Assembly: GCA_022478985.1 (NCBI GenBank)
Contig: JAKSZP010013285.1
Location: 62,001-126,000, forward strand
DNA length: 64,000 nt
Source of the DNA: Massospora cicadina
Lineage: Eukaryota > Entomophthoromycota > Entomophthoromycetes > Entomophthorales > Entomophthoraceae
Reading direction: 5' to 3'
A program made the position numbers and the translations under genes. Each line of letters begins with the position of its first letter. Position 1 is the stretch's first letter. The notes below the pieces were generated by a model, which worked only from the letters and a program-made list of their open reading frames with translations, did no database searches and was not told the origin of the DNA. Below, piece by piece: positions 11,749 to 23,340 of the stretch.

Positions 11749-11795
11749 GCCCATTGACCAATCGCAATACCAACAACATTCCTCAGTTGCTGGCC

Positions 11796-12720
11796 ATGTC
11801 ATATCAGGATTTCTCTGGAAAGGAGTCTTTCTGAGATGCTGCAACCATTGAATATGCAGACCTCAAACTTGCCTTGGACGCTGTGCTCCAGTGGAAGAAG
11901 GAGTTTTTGAAGGAGGTTTGTATTAATAAGCTGCCTCCGTTTGATCACAATGGGAACATCAATGGATTTTTTAAGCGATTTGAGTTTGCAGTAGAAGGAG
12001 CTTCAGATCAGCATAAAGCCAGATTATTAATTCTTACTTTTGATGTTGAAAGCACTGACCAAGTTACTTGCTATCTTCTCACCAGCTCCACTACCTATCA
12101 AAAAGTGAAAGATACTTTGTTGTGGTTATTCAGAGGAACTATGAAAATGGCACAGCAGAAGGCCGAGTTCTTAACCATTAGGTTTCAGCATAATGAGACC
12201 CTCACTGCATTTGCTGATTGCTTTACGGCGGAAGCCCATGTGTTAATTGGGGCAGGAACTTTAGCCAAATCAGATGTATGCATAGCATTGACCTCCACTG
12301 TGAAACCATATCATGAGCTTTTCAATACCATGGCTCCATATTTAAAAGTTGGTATACCTTTGCTTAAACTCGTTCAAATCTTGCACTAGTTATTCGCTAT
12401 CTTCCCTCCGCCCAAAATAGAGTGGAACTATATCCTCTCCGCTGCTGGACCTTCTTATTTGGGGAAGTTATATCTTCCAGTTCAGCATCCATTTAGTAAC
12501 CCCCAGCCTTATTATCATTACACGCCTCATCTCGAACCAAGTTGGTGCCAGCAGTTCAACTATCAGGAAGGGTCTGCTTACCCCACTCAACCCCAGCTTA
12601 ACTTTGGGGTGGCCCATTTCACAACAAACATGGACGCAGATCTTACAGGATCAATTGTTTCTTGTGTGGTCGCTCTGGGCACATGGCAGATGTTGTCTTC
12701 ATTGTCAGGTTCATTCCTTA
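11796..12720 (+). pseudogene. Element A gag (capsid and zinc knuckle), broken
   Basis: ATG at 11796 opens MSYQDFSGKESF, followed by a stop. The frame then stays open from 11874 to 12389. A retrotransposon-gag-like stretch is visible, with FFKRFEFAVEGAS and TIRFQHNETLTAFADCF. After a frameshift, a zinc knuckle CFLCGRSGHMADV appears near 12656-12697. The last cysteine of C-x2-C-x4-H-x4-C is replaced by valine. Element I has a similar start (MSYDGVS), which supports the chosen start. Gag forms the virus-like particle. Confidence 0.7.
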
Positions 12721-13189
12721 CCGCAGGAACAGTACAATTAAGGAAAAGTCAGAGCGGAGTAGAGATAGGACTCTCTACTTTCGCTATTCTAACTCAAAAC
12801 ATACCACCTGAACCTATCCCAGTACGTCCAATGGAAGCTCCCCAGTATGATGATGTCTTTCTATATCAGCAGCCAGTTGGGGGGGGTTAATGTGCTGACA
12901 TGAGCGCAATTTAAGGACAAGGTGGAAGCAGGCCCCCAGGAGCAACCAAAGCCTTATGACTGTCAAATGTTTAATTAACTTTCTACTGATGAACCAGATC
13001 CATATGCTGATGCGATTCTCTTAAAAGGGGTGAACGCGGCCCTCCCTGTGAACGCTATTGTTAAATAATACCTAAAGTTGGGGAGGGTATTATGAGCTTC
13101 CTTGGAAAAGAGATGCGTTAAGTGTCCATGTTTTAAACAATCAGAATGCATCTTATTCTGAGTTTACATACTGTGACACTGTTGTAGCA

Positions 13190-16100
13190 AAAGCCTGAGT
13201 TTGTGCAATAATTGATATGGGTGCCCCAACTAACATAGTGTCCACAAAGTTGGTGGCAAAGCTGGCATTAAAGCCTGACGTGGAGCATCATATGGTGTAT
13301 GGGACCGCAGGCGCGGAAAGCACAGTCTCTGAAGGAGCGTACAGCACACTACCTTTGCAATTTGGATCAATTGTCATTGTAGCCCCAGCCAAAGTGCTAC
13401 TAAACAATATCTATGATCTTTTAATCAGAACTGCTTTTATGTGCCACTTTGGGGCTGTTGTTGATATGACTGCAGAGACATTTGAAATTCTGGGGCAGTG
13501 GATCCCATTCTACTTCACTTCCAGTGGAATGCCAAAGGATTTAGTACACATGAGTCACATTAACCTTGCACATGGTGATGGGGTGGTTTGGTTTGCTATC
13601 ATTGACTTAAGCGCAAGACCTGGGCCCTTCCCCATCAAATATATGAATATCAAGGGCTACTGCTTAGAGCTGCGGGCCCTATATCTATTCCCTCAGGACA
13701 CCAAGTAATCATTAACACCAAGTTAGAGGTGGAAGTGCCTGCTGGGCTATATGGGGAGGTCATTGGGCCCTATCAGCAATCACGGCTTGAGCCCCACATG
13801 GCCCAGGCATTATACTTCCAGGACACGGGGAGATCAAGGTCCTGGTGGCAAATATTCAGAATAAACCAATGCAAATCTGCTGACACCAAATAGTGGCATA
13901 CTTAGGATTCATCCCAGTTGAAGAGGTCCTCCAGGTTCATGAGTTCGGTTCATTGGATGAATTTTGCCTGCCCATCGAAACACAGCCTGGTGTAATGGAA
14001 GTTGTACTTCAAGAAAATTTAATGGGGCTAACGAAAGACCAAAGAGATAAAGCGGAATCCTTATTACAAAGGAACAAAAAAATCTTTGCTGTTGACAATC
14101 ATGATTTAGGGTGCGCTCAGTGGGTTTTTCATCAGCTAGACACTGGGGATCATCCCCCCATTAGGTCTCGCCAATCCGCCAATCCAGGGTAGCTGAAGAA
14201 GTCGTCACTGCGGAGATTGACAAGCTGCTAGTGCAGGGGATGCTCAAACCATTTAAGAGTCTGTGGGCTTCACCTGTACTAATTTTTAAAAAGAAGGATG
14301 GTACTAACCGCGTAGTAATTGACTACCAGAAGCTTAATATTATCACCAAAAAAGACTCATACCCTCTTCCAAGGATTGATGATGCGCTGGATTGGTTAGG
14401 TGGAGATCGCTATTTCTTGGCAATGGATTTGATATCTGGTTATTGGCAAATTGAGTTGCCCGCGGTGGAACAAGAAAAATGCGCTGTAATCACATCCAAA
14501 GGGATTTTCAATAAAACGTATGCCATAAGGGCTATGTAATGCCTCAGCTACATTCCAACGAGCAATGGACACCATTTTGAGTTTTAAAGCTGTCATGTGT
14601 ACTTGTATACCTCGAGGATATTAACATCTTCTCTCGCATGTTCACTGAGCACCTTACCCATCTGGAAGAGGTATTTCGCCTACTGGCTGAGGCCAATATC
14701 AAGATCAAGCCCCAAAGATGTCACTTCATCAAGGATCAGTTGGAGTACCTCAGTTTTGTGGTGGATGAGACTGGGCTGAGACCCCAACCACCCAAGGTGG
14801 AAGCTTTCCAGAAGATGATTGAGCCAGCTAGTAAATGGGACATTCAGGTGTTTTTGGGGATGGTGGGTTATTACTGACGATTCATACCCAATTTTAGTTG
14901 CATCGAGGTCCACTGTTTGAGCTACTAAAGAAGGATGCGATGTTCAAATGGATGGAACAGCGCCAATGCGCCTTTGATACACTTCAAATGGAGCTAACTA
15001 GTGCGCCCGTGTTACGCTACCCAAATTTTGAAAAGGAATTTACTGTAAAGATGGATGCATCTCTTTCCACTGTAGGGGCAGTTCTGTCACAAAAAAGATG
15101 ATGAAGGGGAGGAGCACCCAGTGGCGTACTGCAGCTGAAGCTCGAATAGCCATAAACATAATTACACTGTGACTGATCAGGAGTGCTTAGCAGTGATTTG
15201 CGCTTACAGGAAATTCAGATTATATTTGCATGGGGTAAAGTTTGAGTTGTAATGAATCACGCCTTGTTATGCTGGCTGAAGAACCTTAAGGAGTCTGAGG
15301 GCCATCTAGCTCGATGGGCCCTTAAACTACAGGCTTGCAACTTTATAATCCTTTACCAACCAGGAGAAAAACACCTGAATGCTGATTGCTTTTCAAGGCT
15401 ACCAACTATTGCAGTTACGGCAGATATGAGCAATATTATGTATGACAAGATGATCAGCAGAAAGTACGATGACAAGCCGCCACAAGTCATCAAGGCATTA
15501 AATGAAATGCGAGCCAATACTTTCAAGCGGAATGGTGAGTTGTACAAGTAGATTGGCAACTCAACTGTAAACTTTCTGCAACCCTCAGCGCGGCCTAACA
15601 TTATCATGAGCACACATAGGGAAGTTGGGCATGGTGGTGTGTGCAAGACGGTGGAATTATTGTGGCCTCAGTATTACTGGGAAAGCGTGAACTTCAATGT
15701 GCTTGATACTATCTCCGCCTGTCACCAGTGCCAAGTGGAAAAGCTGTACCTCCAGAAGACCTCATACCGGTTAGTGAAGCCACACTTTGCTTGGCATACA
15801 GTTTCTCTTGATGTCATTGGCCCTCTACCAATGGGAGCTAGCTGGTCCAAGTATATTCTGGTGGCAATTGACCACTTACCAGGTGGGTTGAGGCATGGGC
15901 CATTTGGGATCTGGGGGCGGTTACTCTGGCTAAGTTTGTAATTGAATGCATCATTCAGTGACACGGCTGTCCGCAGTTCATCCTTACCTACAATGGCAAT
16001 AATTCTATCTCTCACATACTTCCCAAGCTCAACAAAATGATGGCCATCCCCGGGGTTCTAACAACCCATATTACCCCAAGTCCAACGGAATGGTTGAATG

Positions 16101-16650
16101 GGTTAATGGTATCCTGGTGAACATACTACGAAAGTTGGTTACAGATAGGCCTTCTTATTGGAGTACCCTCCTTTCTAATGCGGTGTTCACCTACAACATT
16201 AGCTACCATTCTGCCACGGGGAAAAGTCCAATCCAATTGCTTTATGGATGGCACCCCGCTCTGCCTGCACTTCTATATGCCTGTGTGGAGGACACCGGCA
16301 GAATGGACCTCAATGCTATTTGACCACCCTAATGAATATGCTGATTAAACTAAAAACCAAAGAGTACTCATTCAGTTTAGCCAAGAAAATCGAAAATCAG
16401 GCTGCCAATTAGGTATGGCGAAGTGGCCTAGCACAGTTTAAAGATGGAGACATGGTCCTATTCCATGATCAACATAGGTTTGGGTGGAAACACAAGTTGG
16501 CCAGTATCTGGATTGGGACATTCAAAATTATTGAAAAGACAGGTGTGGATGCATATACTATCAAGGACCCCGCTAGTGGTCAGATCATCAACTGAGTGCA
16601 TGCAAAGTTCCTTTAGGCGTATAAGCAATAGGAGCCTTATCATCCAGACA
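13190..16650 (+). pseudogene. Element A pol: protease, dUTPase-like, RT, RNase H, integrase
   Basis: The protease has IIDMGAPTN at 13208-13234 (normally D-T/S-G; here D-M-G). The dUTPase-like region is at about 13680-13930. RT spans about 14180-14880, with VVIDYQKLN, MDLISGYWQIELP and the catalytic box as YLED near 14605 instead of YLDD. RNase H begins MDASLSTVGAVLSQK near 15050. Integrase spans about 15560-16330, with H…GHGG…CHQCQ zinc-binding residues, LDVIGPLP and GMVEWVNG carrying the catalytic Glu. A C-terminal tail at 16440-16650 has FHDQHRFGWKHKL. At least six frame breaks occur. Confidence 0.85.
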
Positions 16651-16661
16651 TAGGGGGGTAA

Positions 16662-17161
16662 TGTCGTGATTCTGGTATGACTGGACAATAAGCCCTAAGT
16701 TGTGATGGCAGAATGGATAGGATCCGCCAAGTTTAATATGAGTAATGATTATTTGAGCACCTCAAAGTGAGGTGATATTGGATTGTTAAAGAATTGCCTC
16801 AAAATTAGGCAATCGTAAAATTAACAATGAAGAATTGATGGAACCAATGAGATATGGCGAATCAAATTACTAAGCCATGAAAGCAGTAGCAACCAAAGTC
16901 GCTATAATATAGATGAGATGAGATGATCAAGAGGGGGTTGGTTGTTGATAGTTGAGAGAAGATTGGAACAGCAAGGATACACTATATTATTATATTAAAT
17001 TAAAGAGTGTGGCAGAAGCAAGTGATCCATATTTATTAAATGGTTTATTCTGTTGTTTTAAGGACAACGATCATCATATCGTTGGTCCTACTGCTCAGTG
17101 GGTTAAACCCTGTGCAAAAACCCTTACTGCATATCTTAACAATTCCGCCGATTTTATGACA
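16662..17161 (+). repeat. Element A 3' LTR
   Basis: It starts TGTCGTGATTCTGG and ends GATTTTATGACA. It is followed by the AAATG duplication that also precedes the 5' LTR. Confidence 0.93.
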
Positions 17162-17299
17162 AAATGCAAACCAGGTTCACAGTAAGTTTTATATCTCATC
17201 AAACTCAAAATTGTTCTAGTAGAGCATTTGTAGTAACGCATCAAAAATTTGACTCTAACCACTATAAACAGGGAGGCAAAGGAGAATATGAAGTGGGAT

Positions 17300-17703
17300 T
17301 GAGAAGAGGTGCAAGGATGAGTTTCTAAACTTTTGAGTCATTATGGAATCCCTGGGGTGCCTTCAGTGGATATGGAGATCACTGTTTTTTACCACTTTTT
17401 AGAAGCGAGGATCAGAAAATGGCCTATAAGAACAAGTTATGATATCAAAATTGCGCCACCATTCTACTCCCAAGATAATTGGGTACTTTTTTTAGAACCA
17501 GTAAGTGGTTAACAAGTTCAGATTTACCAAAATTAAAACTCAAGACGATGACCTTTCAGCGTTAGAATAGTCTGTGAGGCATCATCTATAACCATACCGC
17601 CAGGAAAATATTGTAACCTGAGTTAATCAGCTAGATCCTGATCAATGAAATTCTTGGAGGCACATGTGTCCACCAGAAATGAAAATATGAACCATAATTG
17701 AGG
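17300..17703 (-). pseudogene. Chromovirus K: aspartic protease remnant
   Basis: On the minus strand FLVDTCASKNFIDQDL (about 17640-17690) matches the retroviral-type protease active site. The glycine of D-T-G is replaced by cysteine. LRLQYFPGGMV follows, then ILGVEWWRNFDIIT near 17440-17480, resembling the ILG-x-D-W-L motif after Ty3 proteases. This piece is K sequence between element A and element C. Element C carries a paralogous protease near 20985. Confidence 0.65.
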
Positions 17704-18179
17704 GGAAGTGTCTTTTACAATGACAGAAACTGTGATCACAGACTGTAAGATTAAGGAGGAGGTCAATAAAGCCATGAGTATTTAGTTGACCATCCTCCCT
17801 GATCTTAGATATACTTGAACAAACGTTTGGTATAGGTCAAGTATGCCCATGTTGGCACCATTGGGTCTCATGATGGTGTTGCAGGCATTGCATCAACAGC
17901 CTTTAAAACTACAAGTTACTATAATTATGAATGGTACGTTGCATTAATTAAACTGATAGTTTAACTCCCATTTCAGATTTAGTACTACTAAATCTGAAAA
18001 TATTTTTTAGAATCTGAAAACCTGAGTTCGAGCCTACTTGAACTATATTACCACAAATGATGATGTGTTGAGTCTATTGGACAGTTTTGGCTTAGTTTCA
18101 AGATGAGATTATAGCTCTTTGCCTCTGTTCTCTTATAGCCATTCTTGCTAGACTAACTTTTTTGACAATCTTCTATTAT

Positions 18180-18199
18180 GACCATCTAGTACTAAAAAA
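18180..18199 (+). mobile_element. Tiny poly(A)-ended insertion (20 bp)
   Basis: The insert GACCATCTAGTACTAAAAAA lies between exact copies of GACAATCTTCTATTAT at 18164-18179 and 18200-18215. The 3' LTR of element C aligns here without insert or duplication. It matches the extreme 3' end of the larger family members. Confidence 0.85.
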
Positions 18200-18449
18200 G
18201 ACAATCTTCTATTATCAATAAATTATAATAAAATCAGTATCAGATGGACCTTTGGGTTGGCCACACCTTGGACCTTATCAAGAAGGTTTTGTCAACACTA
18301 GAAATTATATATATTAAAGAATTATAAAATTTTTATTCCGCCTCAGGTGAGTCTAACTGCTTCTAATTAAAGCTTTTCCTAGTCTAGAATCTGAATTTTC
18401 TTTACGTGGTCTTTGTTGGCTTTATTGCGTTAAGTTACTCTTATTTGTT

Positions 18450-18470
18450 GGGACCAGCTAGTACTAAAAA
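18450..18470 (+). mobile_element. Tiny poly(A)-ended insertion (21 bp)
   Basis: The insert GGGACCAGCTAGTACTAAAAA lies between AAGTTACTCTTATTTGTT (18432-18449) and AAGTAACTCTTATTTGTT (18471-18488), an 18-base duplication with one mismatch. It is absent from the matching place in the 3' LTR of element C. Confidence 0.82.
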
Positions 18471-19581
18471 AAGTAACTCTTATTTGTTATTTTGGAGCCA
18501 CTTTGTCATTGGCACCGTTTATGGTGTTGTTTTTCCATTTGATTTGGTAGTAAGTTTCCTGGGTATATGGGATGAATAATCCATTACCTCTTTGGGAACT
18601 GGAGAGTTGCAGACACTCTCTTAAAGATGACCAACTACCCTAATATATTTTTATGGAGCTTTTAAATGTAGAACTCTTCCTGAGAAGTAACAGGGTGCGT
18701 TGGCCATTTGCCACAGTCACTTTGATCCTCACCACACCATCATTTATAATGGTTAATGTACAGCTTGGTATTCCTTTTATTACAGCCATATGGAGGGTCT
18801 TGCTCTTATTGCAATGTACCTGATGGTTTTGGGCCCTTTTAGGCCCTACTGTAATTATATTGAAACCTGCATCATCATTATTTATTGAAATTAAGAAGGT
18901 GATAGCCTCAATTACTTCTAAGCTTTTATCAGCTCTTCTTTAAACATCCCTTTACACCCCTTTGTAGTGCCAACTTGCTGTTTAAAAGTTCTCTCATTAT
19001 ATATGAATGGGCATTTATAGATTTTTGGGTCCAAATTTATTTATGAATCCAATCTAAAGTTTGGAATAACTAATGGAAGCACATCAACTAGATGTTTCTT
19101 CCTAAAACCTTACAGAAGTCTGCGCCCTTAGTCAGGTGGGACTCTCATTAGCGGCATATATTTATACATACTGTTCTCAGGCCCAGGACTTACCTCTGTC
19201 TGACGTCATGAAAGCGTTATTTGTCCATAATATGCTGGCTGAATAAGGTAAAAACGCTTAGGTATGGTTGTCTTTGCCTGCAATTGTGATAAGGTGATTG
19301 TCAGCCTTTATTAGAGATTACCCTCCCAGCTGAAGTTGGCTTTATTAATTTAGCTAAAAATATAAACCCGTGGGACCCCTATAAAGAACACCCTATAAAT
19401 TACCACTTTTACTTTTAAAATATACTACATTTTGCTAAGACCTTGTCACTCTGAGAGGAAATGGAAGGCCAACCTGGGTTTAGCCTAATTTTTAATTAGA
19501 AAGACCATCTGATTTTATTTCTGTTCCTAAAATCCTAAATGTGAAACAAGGTGAACACTCATTGAAAGGTGGTTTTGCTAT

Positions 19582-20632
19582 TGCCACAAAATTGACCATG
19601 GGCACCGCAAGTGTACTAGGCCAACCAGTATGAAGACTGGTTGGTTCTTTGCCATTTCGCCTTCATTGGCGTACCAGCCTCTACAAGTCCGCGTCCAACC
19701 CACCAACCAACCACCAACGACTTCGCCTTAGCCTCAGGTGTCCTTGGCGTGTGCCACAGCAAGTCCTGCCCCCATACTGGGCAGCTCAGGCAATTCTGCA
19801 CTGCCCCACCCTTGTGACCCTTCACTAACCCATCTGGGCATGCCCTGGCAAGTCCATTCCCCATCTTGGGTGGCTATGGCACTCCCGCGCTGCACCCCAC
19901 AAGGTTGGCAGCCAGTCAGCGCATCCTCTGGTAGCCAGCTGGCTAGGTTCCCACTAGTTCTTCATAGGAGGAGGCATGGGAGCTGGCAGCTCTGGCCACT
20001 CCAAGCGTGATCACCCATGCCTCTCTGGGATCTCCTGTCCAACCTTCCCTATCCTAGTGGCTCTTGCGACTTAAACAAATAGGAAAAGATGGGCTAAAGA
20101 GAGATGTTTATTAGGAGGGAATGAATGACTAATCATATTTATGATGGGCTACTGCACCCAAGCCTCATTGGTCAATCAATACCAAAAAACTCATCAGCCA
20201 CTTGATGCCAGAACTCTATCAGATTGTCAATTCACCAATCATAGCGATTCCCTCCTGATCCGCTCATCTGATCACTAAATATTAAATTAGGTTAATCCAT
20301 CCTTGGCACAAATCGCCAGTCAATTGTATATAAATTTATATAAGATAGGACTTTGAGCATCCTCAGCATGACTTGCGGTGCTATAATTAAATCAGCGGAA
20401 TCATTTTCAGACAATTTGTAATGAATTCATTGGCTTCTCACTGGAAACTCACACAATGATCTTAGAATTGGCACTTTGGCAGCAAACGCAGCTTCTACCA
20501 AACCTAAACTCGATTAAATATATAACATTAAATAGTATTGAACTAGGCAATTAGACAGCAATTATGCCCAACTAACTGACACCCCTAGTCCTGATACTAT
20601 TGGAAGGAATTCATATAATTAAAATCACAACA
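19582..20632 (-). mobile_element. Solo LTR of the element D family
   Basis: This roughly 1.05 kb segment aligns along its length with the two LTRs of element D. It starts TGCCACAAAATTGACC and ends CACAACA. No coding region or second LTR is adjacent, so it is a solo LTR, probably left by recombination. Its first 450 bases are GC-rich with repeated CCAACC and GGCA motifs. The short ORFs there have no family features. A target duplication could not be confirmed. Confidence 0.75.
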
Positions 20633-20984
20633 TACCATTATGGCAATTATTAAATGCAAAAAGCTAAAATCATATTAGGGATCTTACCTCTGGAACCCAA
20701 AAAGGGCGTTTTAAACAATATATATACATAAATACAAACGTATCACTTATAAGCTCTTATGGGTCTAACCCAAAAACCATCAACTGTATACCAGATCACC
20801 CCTGAGAGCTCTCACCTGGCTTCTACTATAATTTTCGCCCTCAGGATGCTGAAGAAAAATTTATAATTTTGTAGTGATATCATTATGCACAAGGAAATAT
20901 TACTTGTGAGTTATGTGGTCTATCCACTTTTAATAAAAGTATTCTGGATATTGTCTTCTCTTAGCTGCTCTCTTTTCTCCTTTA

Positions 20985-21120
20985 GGAATATTAAGATATC
21001 TGTTTTGGTGGGTACTGGTGCCTCAGAGAACTTTACCAACTTAGACAAGGCTGAAAAATATGAGTTACAATTTTTACCTAGTGGTATGGTCAAGGCAGGT
21101 GCCTAGCAGCCTATTCCCAC
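20985..21120 (+). pseudogene. Element C protease, first part
   Basis: ISVLVGTGASENFTNLD (about 20996-21046) corresponds to the LVDTGAS active site with the catalytic Asp changed to Gly. LQFLPSGMVKAGA follows. The frame is cut by the LTR of element D at 21121 and resumes at 23341 with GHVDYQVGKYHLVDHSLAVK. Confidence 0.65.
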
Positions 21121-23340
21121 TGTCACAAAATCAACCATGGGCTCCGCTAGTGTGCCAGGCCAACCAGTATGAAAAGTTGGTTGACCCTTTTCCATTTCTC
21201 CTTCATTGGCATACAACCCCCTGGGAGTCTGCGTCCAACCCACTTACACAGCAAACCAACGAATTCACCTTAACCCCAGGGCCTGTGGTAAACCCTGGCG
21301 AGTTTTGACCCCATCCTGGGCAGCCAAGGCACTCCCACGCTGCCCCACCATCCTAACCCTTCGCCAACCCATTTGGGCATGCCACAGTTAGTCCTGACCC
21401 CATACTGGGCAGCCAAGGCACTCCAGCGCTGCACCCGCAGGTTTGACAGCCTGTTGGCAATGTCATTAGTGGCTGGTTGGCCAGGTTCCCGTCTGTTCCT
21501 CCTAAGGCTGAGGTATGGGAGCTTGCAGCATCTGCTACTCCAGGCGTGTCACCTTGCGCCAACTTCAGGGATCTCTTGTACCATTTCCTTCTAGTCTAGC
21601 CAACTAATCTACTAACAACTAAAAGTAATTGGGCAAGAGAGAGATGTTTATTTGGAGGGAATAACGACTATTTATAACATAAGCTACTTTGCCTATTATA
21701 CCCCTCAGCTATCCAATCTGGCACTTCTAATAAATCTTGGTCATTCCTGGTAACGATTCCCTTGCAATACGCTCATCTTTTAAAAGACTTCTAGATTAAG
21801 TTGATCCACCCTCAGCATGAGTCACCAGTCACTTGTATATAAATTCGTATTTAAATATAACTTTGAGCATCCTTGGCATGAGTCGCCAGTGCTCCAAATT
21901 ACAGTAGAACCATTTTTGGACGCTCAGAAACGTAATTATCAGCTTTCCAATGGAAATTTTCTCAAATAATCTTCAAATGGTCAATTGGCGGCAAATGCAG
22001 ATTCTGCCAAACTTAAATCAAACTAATAATTATAACACTAAATAAAATTAAACTAGGCGATTAGCCAGCAATCATGCCCAACTAACTGACACCCCTAATT
22101 TTCATATTATTGAAAGAATACATCTGGTTAATTTCTTGACGTTTACCCTTACTTAATCAGATGGTATCCTTCAACACGACCCACCCCAATGGTGGTCCAA
22201 TAACCCCAGCGTCCCCTCAAAGGAGCATCAGGTCTGAATCAGTGGCTCTCACCACCTCCTAATCTGTCCTCAACTACTTAGGCAACCCACTAGTGGAACC
22301 CTTTGTAGTGAGTACCACTGTCACAAAATTGACCCTGGGCTCCATTAGTGTGCCAGGCCAGCCAATATGAAGACTGTTTGACTCTTTGCCATTTCGCCTT
22401 CATAGGCATACTAACCCATTAGGAGTCTGCATCCAATCCACTAACACAGCAGACCAACAACTTCACCTTAGCCCCAGGGCCTGTGGTGTGCCCCGGTGAG
22501 TCATGCCCCCATCCTGGGTGGCCAAGGCATTCTTGTGATGCCCCACCATCCTGACCCTTTGCCAACCCATCTTGGCACGCCCTGGCGAGTCCTTCCCCCA
22601 CCCTGTGCAGCCAAGGCACCCCCACGCTGCACCCTGCAGGGTTGACGGACAGTTGGCAACGTCATTAATGGCCAGTTGGCCAGGTTCCCGCCTGTTCCTC
22701 CTAAGGCGGAGGTATGAGAGCTGGTAGTATCAGCCACTCCATGCATTTTACCTTATGGCAACTTCAGGGATCTCTTGTCCCATTTACTTCTAATCTAGCC
22801 AACTAATATACTAACAACTAAAATTAAATGGGCGAGAGAGATGTTTATTTGGAGGGAATGGATGACTATTTATACCATAGGCTACTTCACCAATTAAACC
22901 CCTCAGCTATCCAAGATGAAACTTTTGATAAATCTTTGTCATTACTGGTAACAATTACCTTCAAAATCCTCTTTTCTGTTCACAAAATTCTAGATTAGGT
23001 TGATCCATCCTCAGCACAAGTCGCCGGTTGATTGTATATAAATTCATATACAAATAAAATTTTGAGCATCCTTGGCATGAGTCACAGGTGCTCCAAATTA
23101 GCAGTGGAACCATTTTTGGATGCTCGGCAATGGGTTCATCAGCTTTCCACCTGAAATTCCCACAATCAACCTTTAATTGTCAATTGGCAGTGAGCGCAGA
23201 TTCCGCCAAACCTAAATTAAATTAATAAATATAACATTAATTATTATCAAACTAGGCAATTAGCTGCCAATCACGCCCAGATAACCAACACCCCTAATTC
23301 TGATATTATCAGAAAGATCCATCTGGTTAATTTCTTGATA
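21121..23340 (-). mobile_element. Element D: two 1-kb LTRs with a 177-bp interior, non-autonomous
   Basis: Direct repeats of about 1020 bp (21121-22141 and 22319-23340) flank only 177 bases. On the minus strand the LTR reads TGTCAAGAAATTAACC … GGTCAATTTTGTGACA, giving inverted ends TGTCA and TGACA. The first LTR is followed by TGGTACTCACTACAAAGGG, a variant of the primer-binding site of elements A and I. A purine-rich AAGTAAGGGTAAA precedes the second LTR. It encodes nothing. It must have been mobilised by a relative or arose by internal deletion. It sits in the protease of C, with CCAC and CTAC as a possible imperfect duplication. Confidence 0.8.
22298..22317 (-). promoter_or_regulatory. Element D primer-binding site
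   Basis: The minus strand reads TGGTACTCACTACAAAGGG one base after the 5' LTR end. It differs at a few positions from the site in A and I. Confidence 0.6.

Larger units (their letters stand above)
11231..17161 (+). mobile_element. Element A: complete but decayed Ty3/gypsy retrotransposon
   Basis: Two direct LTRs of about 500 bp (11231-11729 and 16662-17161) flank gag and pol. Five-base target duplications AAATG occur at 11226-11230 and 17162-17166. A primer-binding site follows the 5' LTR, and a purine tract TAGGGGGGTAA precedes the 3' LTR. Domain order is gag, protease, dUTPase-like region, RT, RNase H, integrase, which is the Ty3/gypsy order. No chromodomain is seen. It inserted between the protease and RT regions of K. 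Confidence 0.92.
17709..18625 (+). repeat. Element C 5' LTR, carrying two tiny insertions
   Basis: It aligns with 26625-27465 in several blocks, including TTGCAGGCATT near 17880 and GTAAGTTTCCT near 18550. It is longer than the 3' LTR largely because of two short poly(A)-ended insertions with duplications at 18180 and 18450. Confidence 0.75.

Noticed and set aside
19616..22746. Several short open frames in GC-rich stretches (for example 19738-20010 and 22501-22746)
   Set aside because: The same stretches occur three times as part of the element D LTRs, so they are repeated non-coding LTR sequence. The frames also differ between copies.
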